Notes: generated by a model from the letters alone, not told the origin. A stretch of 64,000 bases of DNA from CAYVAP01 sp964343195 (GCA_964343195.1 CAYFIR010000002.1:107770-171769), one strand, 5' to 3'; positions 17,480 to 26,873 are shown, counted from the first letter of the stretch. Made by a program: numbers and translations.

Positions 17480-19009
17480 TCAATCAGCTCGCCTCCGATC
17501 CTCTACCCTTCGCCCTCCATCTTCCAGATTCAGGGTCTCCAGGGCACGGCGCAGTTCTGGCTCTACCACCTCCATGGTGAGGCGCTTGTCCCGATCCGAA
17601 AAAAGCACGTCCGGCAGATCGGCCAGTTCAACGGGGAAGTAATCATCCACCCAGCTGACTACGTCCTCGTAGCGAATGGGTTTAAGCTCTGCCAGTACCG
17701 AAAGCTGTTCCTCCAGTTCCGTGTCGAGGGAATTGAGCTGCTCTTTGATTCCATTCCGGCCTCGTTTCCCGCCAAGAAATCGCTGGAGAAAATTGGGCCG
17801 ATCTTCAGGATAAAGCAGGTTAAGAAAGATGACGAATTGCGGAAACTCTCTCAGCGTCTGTATTTGCCAAAACTCCTGGGCATACCACCTAATCAGCTTC
17901 AGGGTAGTGTTGTCCCACTTTTCAGTACTAATGGTGTGGTGCAACACCACGGTGCGTGCCTTGAGATTCAGTGTGCGCACCATCTCGGAGGCGGTCCAAT
18001 CACGACTCACCCCTATCCCACTGAAATTCATCGCCTGGGCCAGTCGCCGCTTAAGTTCCCGCTGGCGCTGCTCCAGAGCACCGGTATATGGCCAGTTTCG
18101 CACCTGATGCTCATGGACTACCCCTCTGGAAGACCCAAATATTTGCTCAGATAGCTGTTGAAGATCTGTCTCAATAAAACGGGTAACCAGACTTTGAGGC
18201 CGCTCGGCTCTGGCACCGTGAATGATGAAGGTGTGCGGTGCATGGTTAACATCTGCCAGGATCCGCTCCACCGCATCCCGAAAATCGATCACCTGTCGAT
18301 CCCGGTCTACCATCAAAGGCCATAAACTGGTAGAGTTCACCGCTTTTCGAAGCCTGAGCCGCCATTGTAATTGCTCACCATAAATCCCCCAGGGAAACTG
18401 ACTTGGGTCGGTTTCTGGCTGAAGAGGTACCTCCCAGTAGAGCCCCCTGTAGCTACCATCCGCTCCCAGCGCAGCGAGTACACGCCTTTCGGCAACATCA
18501 AATGCCTCTACCAGGCTTTTTCGCTCCACGAGCTGCTGGTAAAAATAGGTCGAAAACAGATAGGCCGCCCGGTCCCCTATGTCGGTTGCAGTGGCGATGG
18601 AAACCGGTACTCCCTGCCTAACCATCTCCATCGCATGTGAACGAGTGGTGCAGGCGTTCAGAAAGACTAGTTGTAAACCAGGTAGAGCGGCGAGTTCCCG
18701 TGTAAATCCATCGCGACCTGCCCGGCTTTGGGTACTACGATTCTGATCCAACAGCAGGCTGAGGTTATTGGCATGGCCAGCAAAGTGAAATATGCGGATT
18801 CGCTCCTTATACAGATCAAATACTTCAAAGAGGTCATCCAGTGAAGCGTTGTCCCGGACGATCACCTCGTAACTTTCGCCCACCCTGTCTTCCAGCAGGT
18901 CTCTTAAAAAATGGATTTCCTCTACCGCATCCCGCAGGTACCGCCCGGCTTGGAGCCGGTCGTTGGCATAGGCCAAAAATATTACAGGTTTGGTACGGGA
19001 GTCAGTCAT
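17480..19009 (-). CDS. CHAT-domain protease-like protein with STAND-like C-terminal domain
   Basis: A 509-residue cytoplasmic protein. Residues 1-200 form a CHAT (caspase HetF-associated with TPRs) domain: the catalytic histidine is in IRIFHFAGHAN (His79) and the cysteine in LQLVFLNACTTR (Cys120), followed by GVPVSIATATDIGD and AFDVAERRVL. From about residue 225 there is a P-loop-like domain (HTFIIHGARAERPQSLV) in which the Walker A GK[ST] is missing, resembling the inactive 'iSTAND' type. Such fusions occur in conflict and programmed-death systems. No typical substrate or TPR partner gene is adjacent. CHAT assignment is strong; the C-terminal call and biological role are inference. Confidence 0.82.
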   Translation of the reverse strand: MTDSRTKPVIFLAYANDRLQAGRYLRDAVEEIHFLRDLLEDRVGESYEVIVRDNASLDDLFEVFDLYKERIRIFHFAGHANNLSLLLDQNRSTQSRAGRDGFTRELAALPGLQLVFLNACTTRSHAMEMVRQGVPVSIATATDIGDRAAYLFSTYFYQQLVERKSLVEAFDVAERRVLAALGADGSYRGLYWEVPLQPETDPSQFPWGIYGEQLQWRLRLRKAVNSTSLWPLMVDRDRQVIDFRDAVERILADVNHAPHTFIIHGARAERPQSLVTRFIETDLQQLSEQIFGSSRGVVHEHQVRNWPYTGALEQRQRELKRRLAQAMNFSGIGVSRDWTASEMVRTLNLKARTVVLHHTISTEKWDNTTLKLIRWYAQEFWQIQTLREFPQFVIFLNLLYPEDRPNFLQRFLGGKRGRNGIKEQLNSLDTELEEQLSVLAELKPIRYEDVVSWVDDYFPVELADLPDVLFSDRDKRLTMEVVEPELRRALETLNLEDGGRRVEDRRRAD

Positions 19010-19221
19010 CGGACAATCAGGAGAGGTGGAAAATTCGAGCTTTCACGAGGATTAAACAATAATTGGGCATAAAATTAGCGGCAATCAAACACCTTTTGCC
19101 GACATTAGTTGCCAATATTGATACAAGGGGATTTTCATTAGTCGCAAAAAATCGGCCGAATAATTCCTCCTGATCATTTTCCTGTTTGTTTCATCCACAA
19201 GCTAACCACTTACTAACGATT

Positions 19222-19878
19222 ATGAAATTCTTCATCGACACTGCGGACCTCAACGAAATCAAGGAAGCCAATGACATGGGTATCCTTGATGGAGTAACCA
19301 CCAATCCTTCTCTCATGGCGAAAGCCGGTGTAACTGACTTTGACGCTCACTACCTCGCAATCTGCGAAATGGTAGACGGAGATGTCAGCGCCGAGGTTAT
19401 CTCCACTGATTACGAAGGAATCGTGGAAGAAGGACGCCGACTCGTCAAGATACATGACAATATTACGGTCAAGATCCCTATGATCGCCGAAGGGGTAAAA
19501 GCTATCCGTACCCTGGCCAGCGAAGGAATCAAGATCAACTGTACCCTGATCTTCAGCCCTATTCAGGCGCTGGTTGCAGCCAAGGCTGGTGCCAAATACG
19601 TGAGCCCTTTCCTGGGACGTCTGGATGATATCGGACACGAGGGCATGCAACTGATCGAAGAAATCCGTCAAATCTTTGACAACTACGCCTTCGAAACTCA
19701 GATCCTGGCGGCCTCTATCCGCCACAATGAGCACCTGCGCTCTTGCGCCCTGGTAGGTTCTGACGTGGCTACCATGCCATTTGGGGTGATCTCCAAGATG
19801 ATCAAGCACCCACTGACTGACAATGGCCTGGAGAAATTCCTCGCAGACCACAAAAAGCTGATGGAAAGCATCGCGTAA
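19222..19878 (+). CDS. fsa: Fructose-6-phosphate aldolase / small transaldolase
   Basis: A 218-residue TalC/FSA-type aldolase, a compact TIM barrel. The start MKFFIDTADLNEIKEAND at 19222 is the family start; 12 upstream in-frame codons are excluded. TTNPSLMAKAG, the Schiff-base lysine in NITVKIPMI, CTLIFSPIQALVAAKAGA and VSPFLGRLDD are all present. It either cleaves fructose 6-phosphate or acts as a transaldolase in the pentose phosphate pathway; sequence alone does not separate the two. An intrinsic terminator lies at 19991-20024, and a repeat hairpin sits between the stop codon and that terminator. Confidence 0.93.
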   Translation: MKFFIDTADLNEIKEANDMGILDGVTTNPSLMAKAGVTDFDAHYLAICEMVDGDVSAEVISTDYEGIVEEGRRLVKIHDNITVKIPMIAEGVKAIRTLASEGIKINCTLIFSPIQALVAAKAGAKYVSPFLGRLDDIGHEGMQLIEEIRQIFDNYAFETQILAASIRHNEHLRSCALVGSDVATMPFGVISKMIKHPLTDNGLEKFLADHKKLMESIA

Positions 19879-19981
19879 TGGTTCGAAGTTCGTCGTTGGG
19901 GGTTCGTAGTTGCAAAGCATGTTGGCCATGATGGCCTGTGTTCCTAAACTTCGAACAACGAACCAGGAACTCACAACTATT
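19879..19981. repeat. GTTCGAAGTTCG-type inverted repeat hairpin directly after the fsa stop
   Basis: Left arm 19879-19912 (GGTTCGAAGTTCGTCGTTGG and onward) and right arm 19946-19981 (AAACTTCGAACAACGAACC and onward) are complementary over most of their length. The loop contains a small GGCCATGATGGCC hairpin. The left arm begins at the first base after the TAA stop. Confidence 0.75.
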
Positions 19982-19990
19982 AAATATCTT

Positions 19991-20024
19991 GTGCTGTGTC
20001 TCTTTGAGGTGCAGCACTTTTTCT
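19991..20024 (+). terminator. Intrinsic terminator of fsa
   Basis: GTGCTGTGTCTC pairs with GAGGTGCAGCAC (12 bp with three G-U pairs, loop TTT) and is followed by TTTTTCTT. It is displaced about 110 bases from the stop codon by the repeat hairpin. Confidence 0.8.
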
Positions 20025-20032
20025 TGCCATAC

Positions 20033-20065
20033 CAAAACTTCGAACAACGAACCCCGAACTCATAC
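20033..20065. repeat. Additional single arm of the GAACTTCGAAC repeat type
   Basis: AAAACTTCGAACAACGAACC and CCCGAACTCATACC repeat the right-arm words of the preceding hairpin. No left arm of its own is seen, so it may be the remnant of a second copy. It ends 11 bases before the ywbE start. Confidence 0.55.
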
Positions 20066-20076
20066 CTAACTCCCCC

Positions 20077-20283
20077 ATGGACGGAACCCTACGCAAAAAC
20101 ATCAAGCCCGGCCTGCGGGTCAACATTGTCCTGAAGCAGGACCAGAAACTCGGCATACTGACCGAAGGCTACGTAAAACACATTCTCACCAAATCGCCTT
20201 CTCATCCTCACGGCATCAAGGTCCGCCTGGAGGATGGTCAGGTAGGGCGAGTGCAGGAGATTTTGGAGGAAGAGGAGGACTGA
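20077..20283 (+). CDS. ywbE: YwbE family protein (DUF2196)
   Basis: A 68-residue protein with the YwbE pattern: IKPGLRVNIVLKQDQKLGIL, then EGYVKHILTKSPSHPHGIKV and LEDGQVGRVQEIL. YwbE is a small SH3-like/KOW-type beta protein conserved across Firmicutes and Bacteroidota; its function is not established. It stands alone between two repeat clusters, on the plus strand, and ends in acidic residues (EEEED). Length matches the family. Confidence 0.88.
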   Translation: MDGTLRKNIKPGLRVNIVLKQDQKLGILTEGYVKHILTKSPSHPHGIKVRLEDGQVGRVQEILEEEED

Positions 20284-20286
20284 GGT

Positions 20287-20365
20287 GTGGAGTTCGGAGT
20301 TCGGAGTTCGATGGTAAACGAGCAACGCTTGATAACTGCGAACTTCGAACCGAGAACTCCGAACT
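20287..20365. repeat. GGAGTTC heptamer hairpin after ywbE
   Basis: Left arm of three GGAGTTC heptamers (20288-20310) and right arm CGAACTTCGAACCGAGAACT onward (20339-20365). The loop contains TGGTAAACGAGC, related to the GTTTACGA loop of the elements at 47487 and 52591. The element starts four bases after the TGA stop and is followed by CTAGTGCTTTCGGAAT, a second dispersed word. Confidence 0.75.
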
Positions 20366-20426
20366 AGTGCTTTCGGAATGAAGTTCCTAACCAATTAGAA
20401 TTGAGATAGCAGTCTAATTATCAGCA

Positions 20427-20463
20427 CATTCAACTTCGAACTTCGAACCCCAAACTTCCAACT
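20427..20463. repeat. GTTCGAAGTTCGAAGTT arm at the 3' end of the PKD protein gene
   Basis: Read on the minus strand, TTGGAAGTTTGGGGTTCGAA and following words begin about six bases after the TAG stop of the gene at 20469-22859. Its complementary partner may be the H3-type right arm at 20339-20365. A small AATTAGA/TCTAATT hairpin lies between them (20392-20418). Confidence 0.6.
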
Positions 20464-20468
20464 AACAC

Positions 20469-22859
20469 CTACCGAACCAGGTTCACCAATCCCCGCTTCA
20501 AAAACCCCTCTCCAGCGACATTGACTCCCTCGACTACATACAAGTAACCGCCTTCTGCAAGTAATCGCCCTTTCATATCTAGCCCGCCCCATTCGAAGTC
20601 AGGCACATCGCTGAAGAACACCAGCCGTCCCCCACGGTCATAGACCCGTATTTCCACCTGCTGGGCCAATGGAATGGATGCCTTCCAGACATCGTTGATG
20701 CCATCTTCATTGGGGGTAAAGACATTGGGGACATACACCTCTGGCGGCGGCAGTACCTCCACCTGATCCCGCCACTGGTACTCACAGCCATAAATATCCG
20801 TTACTTCCAGGCTGATGTCATAGGTTCCAGGATGTTGAAAAGTAAAGCTGAGCCGAGCCTGGGTGGAAGTATCCAATTCTCCAATACGCCAGCGATACGC
20901 TGCGACCTGAATAAATCCTTCCAGATCGGCTTGAAGTGTAGGATCGGGAAATTCCAGCACCTTTGGAAAAACGACGAGAAATCCCTGACCAGGAGGAAAG
21001 GTCTCCGCCCGTATGGGTACCCGTTCGCTGACGCACCCCTCCGCAGTTTCCATTTCCACGTAAAATGTCTGCGAAAAATCCAGCGGCCCGGTTTGCCACA
21101 AAAAGCCTTCAAAGAAAGGGCTTCCACCCGCCGCCGATTCATACCAACGGTTGATCGCCCCGATAGCCGTGGTCGTTTCGAGGGTTGCAGACTCCCCGAC
21201 ACAGACCGTATCTCCAATTACCTGCGGAGGATCAGGGGCGACGACCACCTGTTCCTGGGTCAATTCTGCGGTACAGCCTTTTTGAGTAGTTACCGATAGG
21301 GTGACAGGAAATGTACCCCCGGACTGAAAGCGATGGGAGGGTCGATTTTGTCCCACGGTGCTGCTCCCGTCTCCCCATTCCCACACCCATTCACTGATGC
21401 TATCGCCGACGATGCTGCTTCGATTGGTGAGCCATGCGGTGTCTCCCAGGCAGATGTCATCGGCCAGGTCAAAGGCAACATTGGGCTTTTGGGTGATGCT
21501 TACAGCTTGTACCACCGTATCGGCACAGCCTGCATCGTTGGTGATGGCGAGTTGGACGAAGTACTGCCCGGGACGCTCAAAAGCATGCAGCAGGTTCCGG
21601 CTGTTGGCGACAGTCCCATCGGACAGGGTCCAGAGATAGTCGGTCAAGGCAGAACCTCCACGTGGGCCAGAGAGGTTGAACAGCGAGAGGGTATCATCGG
21701 CGCATTCGACCTCGGGCAGCGAAAAGGCCACATATGGGCTGGGCAATACAGAAGCCACAACCTCCGCTGTATCCGGGCAGCCATTTCCATCAAAAATCAC
21801 CAACTGAACCGGATAGTCACCATGAGCAGTATATTGATGTACCGGTTCCGGCTGCTGCGAAGTAGCTCCATCTCCGAAGTCCCAGCGATAGGTTGCAACC
21901 GATGACGGCCCGGAGTATTGAAAGCGAAATTCATTCTGGGCCTGACACTGTGGGGCGGGCTCGTTCAGCTCGGCGGTAGGCGGCAAAGGCATGAACACAT
22001 CCAGGCTATTTTGATTGGCACCATTGCCGCAGAGGTCGCCTACAAATCCCGTCAGGGAGAGATTGTACGTTCCGGCCTGTTGTATTCCAGGCGAAATGAT
22101 CAGGTCATAGCTACGCGATGCTCCCGTGCTGTCGTCGCAATTGGGGCTCTGTACGGAAGTGATGACGTATGGCCCATCTGGCCCGGTAAAGGCAAAATCG
22201 CTCGGCTCAACACTCGCACAGCTCACCCGCTCGGAGAAAGTTACCGTTACCCCCGTACAAAAGCTCTCGACTTCGACCAGATCCGGTGGGATTTGATCGT
22301 AGAGTGCCGCCGTACTGCTGGAGAAGTCTATGGTATAGCCTGCGTTGGAAGCGCTGAAGTTGCTGATATTCAGAGCGAAGACTTCTCCTGCCTGAACCGA
22401 AATACAGGGAGTAAACTGATCGGGGCAATCGGTGCGGCCATTGGGACCGGTCTCTCCGGCGCAACCAGTGTTATAGGTGAAGTTACAGGCCACAGCCAGG
22501 CTGTTGTTGTTGGCGATGGCGGCGCAGGTGCTGTTGGTCAGGTTGAAAACTGCCCAATCATAATCATCCAGTGTGTCCACCGGGATGATGGTGAAACAAA
22601 GGTCTCCTGCCGTTTCGACCTGAAAGGTGTACCAGACGGAGTTTTGCTCGCCCAACTCCAAACAGGAGTTGTCGCCATCGATCTCGTCGGGGTTGCTGCC
22701 AGCTCCGGTGTAGGAGTTGGGTTGAAAATAGGTATCCTGGCAGAGCGGAATGGCGTTGAAGCAGTCCTGCTCAGGCTGGTTGGGCGGCAGCTGAGCCATC
22801 GCCAACAGGATAGGGAACATCAGCCAGCTAAAGGCTGCGATTCGTAGAGGAATGTTCAT
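20469..22859 (-). CDS. Secreted PKD-domain protein with type B (gliding-associated) T9SS sorting domain
   Basis: A 796-residue exported protein. The start at 22859 (MNIPLRIAAFSWLMFPILLA) gives a proper signal peptide; upstream in-frame ATGs (to 23057) would bury it. The N-terminal domain (CFNAIPLCQDTYF, then VWYTFQVETAGDLCFTI) resembles the adhesin-type beta-sandwich common in Bacteroidota. Several PKD domains follow (YRWDFGDGATS, EWVWEWGDGSSTVG) and an Ig-like VIGDTVCVGESATL module. The C-terminus VPNVFTPNEDGINDVWK through GLVNLVR is the type B CTD. Likely a cell-surface adhesin or a gliding/secretion cargo; no enzymatic motif is seen. Confidence 0.9.
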   Translation of the reverse strand: MNIPLRIAAFSWLMFPILLAMAQLPPNQPEQDCFNAIPLCQDTYFQPNSYTGAGSNPDEIDGDNSCLELGEQNSVWYTFQVETAGDLCFTIIPVDTLDDYDWAVFNLTNSTCAAIANNNSLAVACNFTYNTGCAGETGPNGRTDCPDQFTPCISVQAGEVFALNISNFSASNAGYTIDFSSSTAALYDQIPPDLVEVESFCTGVTVTFSERVSCASVEPSDFAFTGPDGPYVITSVQSPNCDDSTGASRSYDLIISPGIQQAGTYNLSLTGFVGDLCGNGANQNSLDVFMPLPPTAELNEPAPQCQAQNEFRFQYSGPSSVATYRWDFGDGATSQQPEPVHQYTAHGDYPVQLVIFDGNGCPDTAEVVASVLPSPYVAFSLPEVECADDTLSLFNLSGPRGGSALTDYLWTLSDGTVANSRNLLHAFERPGQYFVQLAITNDAGCADTVVQAVSITQKPNVAFDLADDICLGDTAWLTNRSSIVGDSISEWVWEWGDGSSTVGQNRPSHRFQSGGTFPVTLSVTTQKGCTAELTQEQVVVAPDPPQVIGDTVCVGESATLETTTAIGAINRWYESAAGGSPFFEGFLWQTGPLDFSQTFYVEMETAEGCVSERVPIRAETFPPGQGFLVVFPKVLEFPDPTLQADLEGFIQVAAYRWRIGELDTSTQARLSFTFQHPGTYDISLEVTDIYGCEYQWRDQVEVLPPPEVYVPNVFTPNEDGINDVWKASIPLAQQVEIRVYDRGGRLVFFSDVPDFEWGGLDMKGRLLAEGGYLYVVEGVNVAGEGFLKRGLVNLVR

Positions 22860-23220
22860 GCGACAAACGGAATTACAGGCGGGGAGGGCTTGTCTGCAAA
22901 TTGAGCCAAAATCGCGGTGCCCTGAGTGATAAAAAATTGGGAACCTTACATTGATCCATGCTGCGGAAATTGGGCAAAATTCAAGTATCGGCCCTGTTTG
23001 CATACCCATTAGCCCAAATTCTAACATCCCCAAAATAAAATTGAGGTAGAAATTCACGCCTAATGGTACTACTTTAGGTCAATCAATTGCCGATTTACCC
23101 TCCTCCCCAACCACATTTATTGATGAGCTGCGAAGCATTTCTTACATGCTTCCGACAAGTCGTATGCCCTGGGACTTCTCTATTGAAAAACTTTGAACCA
23201 CGAACTCCGAACCAATCCTC
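22860..23220. other. Divergent intergenic region (361 bp)
   Basis: It holds the 5' regions of the PKD gene (minus) and the DUF1800 gene (plus). I see no convincing TTG/TAnnTTTG pair, no terminator and no ORF with coding character. A single repeat arm (CTTTGAACCACGAACTCCGAAC) at about 23191-23213 ends seven bases before the DUF1800 start. Confidence 0.5.
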
Positions 23221-24885
23221 ATGCCCTCCTTAGCCCCCTATAACGGCTCTCTTGATCAACGCCTTGCTGCACACTTCCTGCGGCGCACCACATTTGGTTC
23301 TACCAAAGCCGAAATCGACTCTCTGGTGGGCCTTACTCCACAGCAAGCGCTCGACCTGGTCTTTACCATGCCGCCTTTGCCCGACCATCCCAAAGACCCT
23401 GCAACTGGTCAGACATGGGTGGTGAGTGGCCGTACCGGTGCCAATTCCCCGAACCAGGACCTCAAGTACATCGTCAATCGCTGGTTCCTCGACCTTGCGT
23501 TTCGCCCAGGCAATTCGCCCAATCTGTTCATCAAGCTGGTGTTCTTCCTGCATACCTGCTTTCCTACCGGGCATAACGACATTACCTACTCAGAAAATTT
23601 CTACTGGACACTCCGGCTCTTCATGCTCGCTGCTCAGGGCAACCTGAGCTTCAAGGAATTGGCATTAAAAATCTGTCTGGACAATGGCATGAACAACTAC
23701 CTCGACATCGGGGACAGCGAGGTGGGCAACCCGAATGAAAACTTCGCAAGGGAGTTTTTTGAGCTACATACAGTTGGCAAAGGAGCCACTATCGGCGTGG
23801 GAGATTACACGACTTTCACCGAGCAGGACGTGCTGGAGGCCGCACGGCTGCTTACCGGCTACCGCCAAAGTGATGACTGGGACGATCCCACCCGTCAGGA
23901 TCCGGATACCGGGCTTCCGCGCTGCTGGTTTGACATCTCCCGCCACGATACGACGGACAAGCTGTTTTCCCATGCCTTCAACTATTCGGTCATCTCTGGA
24001 CGTAGCACCGTCAATGGCATGCTGGAGGAATTAGGGGAATTTGTGGACATGATATTTGCCTCTAATCAGGCCGCGGAACACCTTGCCAGACGGATGTACC
24101 GATTCTTCGTGCGATTTCAGATCAGCCAGGAAGTGGAGGACGACATCATCACCCCCCTGGCCCAGCACCTGTTATCACAGAATTACGATCTTACTTCGGC
24201 CATCAGGCTACTTTTGGGTAGTCAGCACTTCTTCGATCAGGACGATGCAGATAGTCAGGATGAAGTGGTTGGGGCACTGATTAAGGCACCGATGGAGTTA
24301 CAGGGAGGCATTTTGCGCTTCTTTGGCGTGCCAATGCCCGATCCGGCTGCCGACCTATTTCATGCTTATATCACCGTATATGGAGATCTGGACACTGCTC
24401 TTGCAAAGGCCTGTTTTGATCTCTTCGAACCCGTCGAGGTGGCGGGTTACCATCCCGTTTACCAACCGCCAGAGTACAATCGGCTGTGGATTTCGGCGAA
24501 GTCGATTTCGCCCCGCTATCAGATGGCGGAGGAAATCATCTCTGGGCCGCCCCATTTGACGGTGGACCTCGTCGCCTGGATTAGCGATCCCAACAACATC
24601 CCGGACTTTGCCGGAGCCGACCCGGTGGGCAATCCAGGACCTCACGCCGGCGGGCGCATCGCCACACATCTGGTAGCTACCCTGCTGAGCTACCTATTGC
24701 CAGAACCTGTTCCACAGGATCGGCAGGAATATTTCGAACAGCTCCTGCTCGACACCCTCTCCCCTATCAACTGGATGTTTGAGTGGGACTTTTACCTCAA
24801 CAACAACGACCCAACCAATATCAAGCCCCAAATCGAAAAGCTCATTAGGGGAATTTTGCAATCGCCTGAGTACCAGCTGGGATAG
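23221..24885 (+). CDS. DUF1800 family protein
   Basis: A 554-residue protein whose N-terminus (AAHFLRRTTFGSTKAEIDSL) is the DUF1800 hallmark, with HTCFPTGHNDI, NENFAREFFELHTVGKGA and AEHLARRMYRFFVRF further on. No signal peptide is obvious, although its partner at 25031 has one. DUF1800 and DUF1501 proteins are encoded side by side in Bacteroidota, Planctomycetota and Proteobacteria; their biochemical function is unknown. The gap to the partner is 145 bases filled with repeats, so co-transcription is likely but not certain. Confidence 0.92.
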   Translation: MPSLAPYNGSLDQRLAAHFLRRTTFGSTKAEIDSLVGLTPQQALDLVFTMPPLPDHPKDPATGQTWVVSGRTGANSPNQDLKYIVNRWFLDLAFRPGNSPNLFIKLVFFLHTCFPTGHNDITYSENFYWTLRLFMLAAQGNLSFKELALKICLDNGMNNYLDIGDSEVGNPNENFAREFFELHTVGKGATIGVGDYTTFTEQDVLEAARLLTGYRQSDDWDDPTRQDPDTGLPRCWFDISRHDTTDKLFSHAFNYSVISGRSTVNGMLEELGEFVDMIFASNQAAEHLARRMYRFFVRFQISQEVEDDIITPLAQHLLSQNYDLTSAIRLLLGSQHFFDQDDADSQDEVVGALIKAPMELQGGILRFFGVPMPDPAADLFHAYITVYGDLDTALAKACFDLFEPVEVAGYHPVYQPPEYNRLWISAKSISPRYQMAEEIISGPPHLTVDLVAWISDPNNIPDFAGADPVGNPGPHAGGRIATHLVATLLSYLLPEPVPQDRQEYFEQLLLDTLSPINWMFEWDFYLNNNDPTNIKPQIEKLIRGILQSPEYQLG

Positions 24886-25030
24886 ATATTTAGAAGCGAG
24901 AGGCGAGAAATGATAGAAGCTCTTGCTTATGGTACTTTTTGACCACCATTCCCAGATCACCCCGATCACTTTTCCTGACCACCACCTCTTGATCATTGTT
25001 CCATGATCAATGTTCAATGCCCACTGAAAA
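24886..25030. repeat. Intergenic repeat words between the DUF1800 and DUF1501 genes
   Basis: Two word types are seen: AGAAGCGAGAGGCGAGAAAT just after the DUF1800 stop, and a degenerate tandem series (TGACCACC, GATCACCCCGATCAC, TGATCATTGTTCCATGATCA) running to the DUF1501 start. The second belongs to the same CAATGTTC/GATCA family as 13505-13545 and 38997-39116. Confidence 0.55.
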
Positions 25031-26818
25031 ATGAAAAGACGCCACTTTCTCCGAAATATGCTCCTGCCCATGGCGGCGGCTCCGTTTACACTCAACGGCC
25101 TGTCAGTCAGGGCAATGGCTCGATCCCTGATGACCTCATCCTTTGATTGCGATCAACTCAGCGACCGGGTGCTGGTACTGATTCAGTTGCACGGAGGAAA
25201 CGATGGGCTCAATACCCTCATTCCCCTGAATCAGTACGGCCTCTACCGAAATCTGCGGCCCTTTATCGGGGTCAAGGATACCGGTAATCGGCAATACCTT
25301 ACTCTCGACAGTACTCTGCCGGGAGATCAGCAGATTGGGCTTCACCCGGATCTGGCCGACCTGAAATCCATGTACGATGAAGGAAAGGTGCGCCTGATTC
25401 AGAATGTCGCCTACGACAACATGAATGGCTCCCACTTTAAGGGAACTGATATCTGGCTCTCCGGTCTTGGCGCCGAAGGCCTCAACAATACCACCCGTAC
25501 TGGCTGGTTTGGCCGCTACCTCGACCATCGCTTCCCGAATTATCCTGCGGACTACCCCAACAATGACATGCCCGACCCTCCGGGGCTGGAATTTGGGAGC
25601 CATGTCATCTCGCTGGGCTTTCACCGGCAGAGCGGCATCCCGATGGGATTGACCCTGTCAGATGATCCGACCGACTTCGCCAATGCCGTGCTCGGATCAG
25701 GGGGCGCATTGCCCAGCCAGTTTCCCAACTCGGACTATGGCCGCGAGCTGCAATACCTTGTGGAAATGGAGCGATCAACCAACAGCTATGCCCAGCGCCT
25801 GACCGACGTGTACAACGCCGGAGCCAATACCCCCGGAGTGGTTTATCCCGAGCATTACCACACCCAGGCCAGCAACCAGTATTACAATCAGCTTGCGCCC
25901 CAACTCAAAACCATAGCCCGGCTGATGAGTGGCGGAAGCACCACCAGGATATTCCTGGCTCGCCTGGGCGGATTTGACACCCACGAAGGTCAGGGATTGC
26001 CTGACAAGCCTTCTTTCGGTTCGCATGGAGCCTTGCTGTACCACCTTTCCACTGCTGTGAAGGCTTTTCAGGATGACCTGAAGGGATTGGGACTGGAAGA
26101 CCGGGTCATGACCATTACCTTCTCGGAGTTTGGGCGAACGGCGGGTGAAAACAGCGCCTACGGCACGGACCACGGCTCATCTGCCCCCATGATGGTGTTT
26201 GGCAAAGGCATCAAACCAGGCGTCGAGGGCACGAACCCAGATCTGACCAACCTCAACAACAACCGATTGGTAGGCTTTGACCTGGATTACCGACAGGTAT
26301 TTGCGACGGTGATGCAGGACTGGTTTGGGGCGAACTACGGCACACTGGACCACATCGAGTTCTACGAATACTCCGCCAACAAAATCGATCTGGTCAACAA
26401 CAACTACATCGATGGGCAAGGCAACAGTGTAGATTATGTCGCCGATACCAGTTGCGATGATACGCCTGACCTTCCCCCTCCCGATCCTTCCAATGGCGGC
26501 GGTTCCGGTGGCGGAGGCGGCACCTCCAACATTGCCCTGGCTGAAGGAATTGAGTTCAGTTTCGGGCCCAATCCCACCTCGGGGACGGTTTTCATGAACC
26601 TGGAAAGTTCCCGGATGACCATTGCCACCGCAGACATCCTGACACTACACGGGCAAAGGCTGGATCGCGTAGAGTGGAGATTATTCACGGGAGAAAACCA
26701 GATGGAACTCGACCTTGACCACCTTCCTGCCGGCACCTATCTCCTTCGTATAATCGAGCGACCCGGTTCGCAGTTTGGGGAGAAATTGTTGGCAGAAGCC
26801 CGGATCATCAGACAATAA
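25031..26818 (+). CDS. DUF1501 family protein with T9SS type A sorting domain
   Basis: A 595-residue exported protein. The N-terminus MKRRHFLRNMLLPMAAAPFT has a twin-arginine-like RR and hydrophobic core. The DUF1501 body (sulfatase/alkaline-phosphatase-like fold) shows RVLVLIQLHGGNDGLNTLIP, NMNGSHFKGTDIW, FLARLGGFDTHEGQ, VMTITFSEFGRTAGEN and GTDHGSSAPMMVFG, the family's metal-site-like motifs. A glycine-rich linker (NGGGSGGGGG) leads to a type A CTD (FGPNPTSGTVFMNLES). It should be on the surface or secreted. It is the usual neighbour of DUF1800; the function of the pair is unknown. Confidence 0.92.
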   Translation: MKRRHFLRNMLLPMAAAPFTLNGLSVRAMARSLMTSSFDCDQLSDRVLVLIQLHGGNDGLNTLIPLNQYGLYRNLRPFIGVKDTGNRQYLTLDSTLPGDQQIGLHPDLADLKSMYDEGKVRLIQNVAYDNMNGSHFKGTDIWLSGLGAEGLNNTTRTGWFGRYLDHRFPNYPADYPNNDMPDPPGLEFGSHVISLGFHRQSGIPMGLTLSDDPTDFANAVLGSGGALPSQFPNSDYGRELQYLVEMERSTNSYAQRLTDVYNAGANTPGVVYPEHYHTQASNQYYNQLAPQLKTIARLMSGGSTTRIFLARLGGFDTHEGQGLPDKPSFGSHGALLYHLSTAVKAFQDDLKGLGLEDRVMTITFSEFGRTAGENSAYGTDHGSSAPMMVFGKGIKPGVEGTNPDLTNLNNNRLVGFDLDYRQVFATVMQDWFGANYGTLDHIEFYEYSANKIDLVNNNYIDGQGNSVDYVADTSCDDTPDLPPPDPSNGGGSGGGGGTSNIALAEGIEFSFGPNPTSGTVFMNLESSRMTIATADILTLHGQRLDRVEWRLFTGENQMELDLDHLPAGTYLLRIIERPGSQFGEKLLAEARIIRQ

Positions 26819-26865
26819 ACCTGTTTTGTTGGACTTTCTACCGCCACCTGACTCAGGAATATTTC

Positions 26866-26873
26866 TATATTTG
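26866..26873 (+). promoter_or_regulatory. Possible -7 element of glnN
   Basis: TATATTTG matches TAnnTTTG and lies 20 bases before the glnN start. No well-spaced TTG was found upstream, so this is half a promoter. Confidence 0.4.

Noticed and set aside
21333..22847. Long antisense ORFs (190 and 309 codons) opposite the PKD gene
   Set aside because: The minus-strand frame has a signal peptide, PKD domains and a CTD; the plus-strand frames are low-complexity shadows.
22860..23057. 66-residue N-terminal extension of the PKD protein
   Set aside because: It would bury the signal peptide that starts at 22859; the upstream frame has no coding character.
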